A stretch of 38,299 bases of DNA from Gammaproteobacteria bacterium (GTDB lineage Bacteria; Pseudomonadota; Gammaproteobacteria; Steroidobacterales; Woeseiaceae), in contig JAOUHU010000005.1 of assembly GCA_029884455.1 (NCBI GenBank), positions 1 to 38,299 of the forward strand. The letters are read 5' to 3'. The position numbers and the translations under genes were made by a program. Numbering within the stretch: the stretch's first letter is position 1; each line of letters starts with the position of its first letter. Shown in pieces: positions 34,504-38,299 of the stretch. The notes below the pieces were generated by a model. It searched no databases and was not told where the DNA came from. It saw nothing but the letters and a program-made list of their open reading frames with translations.

Positions 34504-34638
34504 ATGTGCGATCTGCGATTAGAAAAACAGGGCGCCGTTCGTCAATCGCTTACCGAATTTCAGGGCTCCCCTCAGGTACGCGTATACCATTATTGCACCG
34601 ATTCAACCTGCGTAGCAGAATCGCATTGTTGCAACTGA
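34504..34638 (+). CDS. Hypothetical 44-residue Cys-rich peptide
   Basis: An ATG with AAGGA (34493-34497) 6 nt upstream opens a 44-codon frame ending TGA 34636-34638. Cys occur at positions 2, 31, 36, 42 and 43, so four of five lie in the last 14 residues (HYCTDSTCVAESHCCN). The first 25 residues are polar and contain no membrane segment or signal peptide. The leader-like front and Cys/Ser/Thr-rich tail resemble the layout of a modified-peptide precursor, but no modifying enzyme is in the window and random frames of this length are common. Function unknown; existence uncertain. Confidence 0.3.
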   Translation: MCDLRLEKQGAVRQSLTEFQGSPQVRVYHYCTDSTCVAESHCCN

Positions 34639-34710
34639 GCTGTGCCGCTTTCGGGACCGCTCGCTAGCGCCGCCGGCCCAAAACCTTTCAATCTGACTTG
34701 AGATGGTGAA

Positions 34711-35502
34711 ATGAAAACACGTCCGATTTTTCGTTATCTGGCCTCGAAATTGGTACTAGCATTGGTTCCAATAGTCGCTTTGGCACAGATAGATAATGGG
34801 CCGACATCTGTCGGTCTACCGAGTGACAACGAAGCGGATGACCGAGAGGTCGCTTTAGTGGCGGATGCCTCTCAGGCAGCGGTTTTAGAAGCTCAAGCGA
34901 ATAACAAAGCCTACTTAGACCGCGAGGTCATTTACTTCGCGAAGCGACATCGGTTTGTGACAATGAATGATGTCGATCTATCCCGTGCAAAGACGGTCGT
35001 CCTTCAGTTATTCGACGACGTTTCGATATCCGCAGAGCGGAGACAATATTACCGAACGCCTGGAATGGACGTATGGGAGGGCGTAATCGTCGACCCCTTT
35101 CGCGCTGCCCAACTTTTTGAACATCCTTCCGGCAAGCCAATGGATGAAGAGTCAGCACGCCAATTGCTAGAGAGTCAACACAAAATAACTATTTACGCGC
35201 ACCTCCTGCCGTCAATCGAGACCGGCCCGCAAACAACTAAACGGGCTATTCAAATCGGCGTTCACGTCCCTGCACTCAATAATGCAACTTATGTTGTGGA
35301 AAGCTTGAAAGAAGATCCCTTGGTACACGTTGTGTACGAATTAGACAAGGACAAGTGCTGCTTCGCAACCCTTGACTCTGCGATTGACCCAAATACTCTA
35401 GAGGGCGCTCGCGCGCTAGAAAAAGGGCGCGCATACCGACAGTACCTGCAAGAACTTGATGCTGAAGAGAAGAACCACGATGACACAGAGGATGAACAAT
35501 GA
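34711..35502 (+). CDS. Secreted propeptide-like protein paired with a metzincin protease
   Basis: A 263-residue protein with a signal peptide (to about residue 25, LVPIVALAQ). The segment DVDLSRAKTVVLQLFDDVSI followed by WEGVIVDPF (about 88-131) resembles the N-terminal prodomain pattern (L-x-LF-DV...W-G) seen ahead of reprolysin-like catalytic domains in secreted bacterial metalloproteases. The remainder is not recognised: it has two adjacent Cys (KDKCCFA) and an acidic, helical C terminus (QELDAEEKNHDDTEDEQ). There is no zinc motif. Its stop overlaps the start of the protease gene in ATGA, so the products are probably made together. A role as a separate inhibitor or folding helper of the protease is inference. 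Confidence 0.6.
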   Translation: MKTRPIFRYLASKLVLALVPIVALAQIDNGPTSVGLPSDNEADDREVALVADASQAAVLEAQANNKAYLDREVIYFAKRHRFVTMNDVDLSRAKTVVLQLFDDVSISAERRQYYRTPGMDVWEGVIVDPFRAAQLFEHPSGKPMDEESARQLLESQHKITIYAHLLPSIETGPQTTKRAIQIGVHVPALNNATYVVESLKEDPLVHVVYELDKDKCCFATLDSAIDPNTLEGARALEKGRAYRQYLQELDAEEKNHDDTEDEQ

Positions 35503-36827
35503 ACCGGGTTCTTACAGTAATTGCGCTCCTAAGTTTTACAATGATCGCCAATGCTCAATCCGAGTCGACGATCCGGATTCTCAGCCTCGCTACCGCTACC
35601 GCGAATGTGGCTGATGGGCAGAAAGAGTCTTTTCAGGTAGTGAATACGTGGAACAAATCTGGAATCCCAGCAGGACCGCTCGGAAGTACAACGATTTCGT
35701 CAATCTGGCTTGGAATTCCGCTTCCGTTGGCTGACATGTCGGGCACCGGTGATCTGCAATCCCAGTTTGCCGAGGCCTATGCTAGCGTCGCGCTGGCTGA
35801 GATGAGGAACTTTTACGGGGCAGATGTCGTAATCGTGTACACAGGAAATTTCGGCACCAACCCAAATGGATCTGCGTCCTGTGGTGGTGCGAGCGCAGGC
35901 AACTGGGCGGGAAATCCTCCCGTCGGTTTTACCGATCCTGATCAAGATGGTCTGGACCTCAGTGGTAGCGAAGACGCTTTTATTGCAATTGTCGGGACGA
36001 CAGGGCCATGTAAGTCTTATACAGACTTCTATTCAGCGGCTCACGAGTTTGGACATCTTCTCGGTGCAGGGCACTACGATCCCCGCATTGATTCGAGCGG
36101 CGCTCCAAACGGAATGTGGCTATATTCCGATAGTAGGGCGTACGTACATACGTGGTGGGAATCGTGGCCTACTTATGCGGTTCAATCGCGAAAAACCGTC
36201 ATGGCCAGCGGTGCACCAAGTAAGTGCGTTATTGAAACGCCATCGACTCCAGGCTGCACATATTGGGAGAATCGTTTTAGCCAAAAGCCGCCGCCGAGCA
36301 ACATCGGTAGCGACAGCAGGGAAAACGAACGAGCACTGCAAACCACCGCCCGCTCGGTGGCTAATTATCGCACCGGCAACGGAGGCATCGGAACGAACAC
36401 GCAGTGTAATGATGCGGTGGACAATGACGGTGATGGGACGGTTGACGTAAACGATTCCGACTGCGTGGACGCATTCGATAATCTGGAGGGATACGACCCC
36501 AATGGGCCGGGCACACCTTGCGGTCAGCCGAACGCACCTGACTACATTACAGGCGCATTCCTGGGTTGCGTTGTTCTCTCTGATGGCGATGCATGGGCAC
36601 ACCATTTCGCCAGCTGGGAGGCGACCTCGTGCACAACTCACTTCGAAGTGTATATGGCACAACCCGTTCTCGGGACGCCTATCTTTAAAGGATTCTCTTT
36701 TACCCCATTCGGTCGGGCCTTTGTAAAGGGGACATCTGCGGAGTTCAAATTGAAGTCATGTAATAGCGGTATCTCGAATGGCTGCTCCGACCTATCAATT
36801 GTTAGCCGTATATTGGATCCCTGCTAA
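35499..36827 (+). CDS. Secreted metzincin-type zinc metalloprotease
   Basis: A 442-residue secreted protein with a signal peptide to about residue 19 (MIANAQ). The zinc-binding helix is HEFGHLLGAGH (182-192), the full HExxHxxGxxH metzincin signature, and a Met-turn candidate is M235 in KTVMAS. Around it, ATANVADGQKESFQVVNTWNKS (quoted in part) and MRNFYGADVVIVYTGNF form a reprolysin-like catalytic domain starting almost directly after the signal peptide, without its own prodomain. A Ca-binding-like DNDGDGTVDVNDSDC lies at 308-322, followed by a Cys-containing domain to the end of unknown role. The target is unknown. Its start overlaps the propeptide-like gene by 4 bp. Confidence 0.85.
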   Translation: MNRVLTVIALLSFTMIANAQSESTIRILSLATATANVADGQKESFQVVNTWNKSGIPAGPLGSTTISSIWLGIPLPLADMSGTGDLQSQFAEAYASVALAEMRNFYGADVVIVYTGNFGTNPNGSASCGGASAGNWAGNPPVGFTDPDQDGLDLSGSEDAFIAIVGTTGPCKSYTDFYSAAHEFGHLLGAGHYDPRIDSSGAPNGMWLYSDSRAYVHTWWESWPTYAVQSRKTVMASGAPSKCVIETPSTPGCTYWENRFSQKPPPSNIGSDSRENERALQTTARSVANYRTGNGGIGTNTQCNDAVDNDGDGTVDVNDSDCVDAFDNLEGYDPNGPGTPCGQPNAPDYITGAFLGCVVLSDGDAWAHHFASWEATSCTTHFEVYMAQPVLGTPIFKGFSFTPFGRAFVKGTSAEFKLKSCNSGISNGCSDLSIVSRILDPC

Positions 36828-36837
36828 TACTAACGTA

Positions 36838-36876
36838 GAGCGCGTCTTTGGTTGTCAATGCATCAAGGGCGCGCTC
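36838..36876 (+). terminator. Possible terminator after the metalloprotease gene
   Basis: GAGCGCG (36838-36844) pairs perfectly with CGCGCTC (36870-36876), starting 10 bp after the protease stop. The 25-nt loop is long and only a short ATTG follows, so this is a weak candidate. The remaining gap to the integrase (to 37059) contains no recognised gene. Confidence 0.3.
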
Positions 36877-37059
36877 ATTGTGTCAGCGGCCGCCATCTCC
36901 GTCTGAGTAAAATAACTCCTTGGCCTCTGCGTCATCTGCAATAACTGCGTCCCTAGTGATAGAGTTTAGGTGTTGCAACGACTGGTCGAATCCGCAGAGT
37001 GGAGCAGCTGTTCGTCAGTGCGTTTCAAGTCGAAATTTTGCGACCGGATGAGAAGTCGG

Positions 37060-37086
37060 CCGATGCCGTATTGATGGCGGCATCGG
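37060..37086 (-). terminator. Hairpin after the integrase gene
   Basis: CCGATGCCG (37060-37068) and CGGCATCGG (37078-37086) form a perfect 9-bp stem with a 9-nt loop, 13 bp beyond the integrase stop on the minus strand. No strong U-run follows, so termination would rest on the GC-rich stem. Confidence 0.45.
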
Positions 37087-37099
37087 TCCCGCGCTTTCC

Positions 37100-38299
37100 T
37101 CATGCCAGGTTCTGGCGGATTGGCACAATGTCGGCCGGTTGGGACGGTTGACTGCAGAATCGGGCCCAGTCGGCCATCAGGCGGCTGCGCTTTTCGAGCA
37201 GATCACCGCGCCGGTAGGCCGCTTCGGTCTTGTCGCGCAGCGTGTGGGCCAACGCCATCTCGGCCACATCGGCCGGGTAGTTGGTGGACTCGGCACACCA
37301 GTCTCGAAAGGTGGATCGAAAGCCGTGAACGGTGATTCCGCCGCAGTCCATGCGCTTCAGGACCTTCATCATCGCCGCATTGGACAGGTGGCTGTTGCTC
37401 TTCGGGCCCGGAAACACATACGTCAGGTCCGCGCTCCGTAGCGCGTCGAGCACGGACAGCGAGTCCACGGACAAGGGCACCCGGTGCTGGCGTTTCGCTT
37501 TCATGCGCTCTGCGGGGATAACCCAGAGTTTGCGCTTGAGATCGAACTCGGACCACACCGCCTGGATCACCTCACTGGTTCGCGTTGCCGTCAATATGGT
37601 GAGCTCGAGCGCTCGGGCGGCAACGCCCGGATCCTCGCGCAGTCGCTGCATGAACGCACCGATCTCGGTGTACGGCAGGGCGGCGTGATGTTTCACCCGG
37701 ACTACCTGGCTCGGTCGTGGCAATAGCTTGTCGAGGTGCCCGCGCCAGCGGGCCGGGTTGTCGCCTTTGCGGTAGCCCCGCACGGTGGCCCAGTCGAGCA
37801 CCGCCTCGATGCGGCCACGCAAGCGGCTTGCGGTCTCGGTCTTGTCCGCCCAGAGGGGTTCAATGCACCGCAGGATATGGGTCGTGTCGACCTGGTCGAC
37901 CGGCAGCTGGCCGAAGACCGGTCCGGCGAGATTCGTCAGCGTGCTGCGCCACTGCTCGGTGTGTTTTGGATTGCTCCAGCCCGGCGCCTGGGCATTGACA
38001 TACCGTTCGGCGCACTCGGCAAAACTCAGCATATTTTGCCGCGCCGAGCGTGCGGCGATCTGGCGGGCGCGTTTATCGCTTAAGGGATCGATCCCCTGGG
38101 AGCGTTGGCGGCGTGCAGCGAACGCCAGGTCGCGTGCTTCGGCCAGCGTGATCTCCGGGTAGCGACCGAGCCCCATCCAGGTTTGCTTGCCATCCTGCAC
38201 GTAGCGAAACATCCAGGACTTGTTGGCACCCCCGATGTTATTTTTGCGTTTCGACGCTTGCACCTGCAGATACAGATTGTTGCCATCCGCGTACTTGCC
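37100..38299 (-). CDS. P4-type tyrosine integrase, N terminus beyond the window
   Basis: At least 399 residues of a site-specific recombinase. The frame runs off the right edge, and the edge-coded residues GKYADGNNLYLQVQASKRK are the arm-type DNA-binding domain (DUF4102) that follows the first 10-20 residues in this family. MGLGRYPEITLAEARDLA continues it. The catalytic domain has the first Arg in TATRTSEV, the H-x-x-R box in HGFRSTFRDW, and the nucleophile Tyr in AAYRRGDLLEKR after ALAHT. All expected catalytic residues are present, so it looks functional. P4-type integrases usually insert DNA into tRNA genes, which fits the tRNA-Ser gene 3.6 kb away. Its transcription points toward that tRNA. 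Confidence 0.95.
   Translation of the reverse strand, partial: GKYADGNNLYLQVQASKRKNNIGGANKSWMFRYVQDGKQTWMGLGRYPEITLAEARDLAFAARRQRSQGIDPLSDKRARQIAARSARQNMLSFAECAERYVNAQAPGWSNPKHTEQWRSTLTNLAGPVFGQLPVDQVDTTHILRCIEPLWADKTETASRLRGRIEAVLDWATVRGYRKGDNPARWRGHLDKLLPRPSQVVRVKHHAALPYTEIGAFMQRLREDPGVAARALELTILTATRTSEVIQAVWSEFDLKRKLWVIPAERMKAKRQHRVPLSVDSLSVLDALRSADLTYVFPGPKSNSHLSNAAMMKVLKRMDCGGITVHGFRSTFRDWCAESTNYPADVAEMALAHTLRDKTEAAYRRGDLLEKRSRLMADWARFCSQPSQPADIVPIRQNLA

Noticed and set aside
34243..34638. A 131-codon open frame in the hairpin-rich region
   Set aside because: It crosses the strong inverted repeat, lacks any family feature and no ribosome-binding site was seen at its start; only the last 44 codons have a plausible start signal.

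Overview
The window reads as a chromosomal segment of a heterotrophic gammaproteobacterium. The evidence is gene order as well as content: radA beside corB-ypjD, ffh next to rpsP-rimM-trmD-rplS, gcvR-bcp divergent from dapA, a complete Mla lipid-transport set, BepA, GcvR and a bifunctional PutA. A TRAP transporter with a TatT-type lipoprotein and a long SUF operon would fit a marine or sediment lineage (Woeseia-like groups come to mind), but that placement is inference.

Layout. 1-2302: the 3' end of radA converges on a minus-strand pair, corB-like and ypjD. 2366-6556: a metallo-beta-lactamase-fold enzyme, ffh, then the rpsP-rimM-trmD-rplS operon behind a strong promoter with a GC-rich discriminator. 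6681-12248: a four-gene TRAP operon (tatT-dctP-dctQ-dctM) and sppA. 12269-19079: amino-acid catabolism, with kbl-tdh (threonine to glycine and acetyl-CoA) divergent from putA (proline to glutamate) and sdaA (serine to pyruvate). 19060-25619: a minus-strand SUF operon (Rrf2 regulator-sufBCDSU-sufT) with sixA as its last gene. 25722-30950: mlaFEDCB converging on mlaA and bepA, so the whole Mla pathway lies together. 31096-33375: bcp and gcvR, divergent from dapA and a small lipoprotein at the usual bamC position.

From 33412 the window changes character. A tRNA-Ser(GGA) gene is followed by about 1.2 kb without recognisable protein genes but with many closely packed hairpins (a candidate structured RNA), a tiny Cys-rich ORF, a two-gene secreted system (a stand-alone propeptide-like protein overlapping a metzincin metalloprotease), and a P4-type tyrosine integrase cut by the right window edge. 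This looks like one end of a tRNA-associated genomic island. The split propeptide/protease pair and the structured region are the best candidates for something undescribed.

Two genes, rimM and mlaF, have no ATG, GTG or TTG upstream of their conserved N-terminal motifs and appear to start with CTG. Several others start with GTG or TTG, so automatic start calls here would truncate real proteins.
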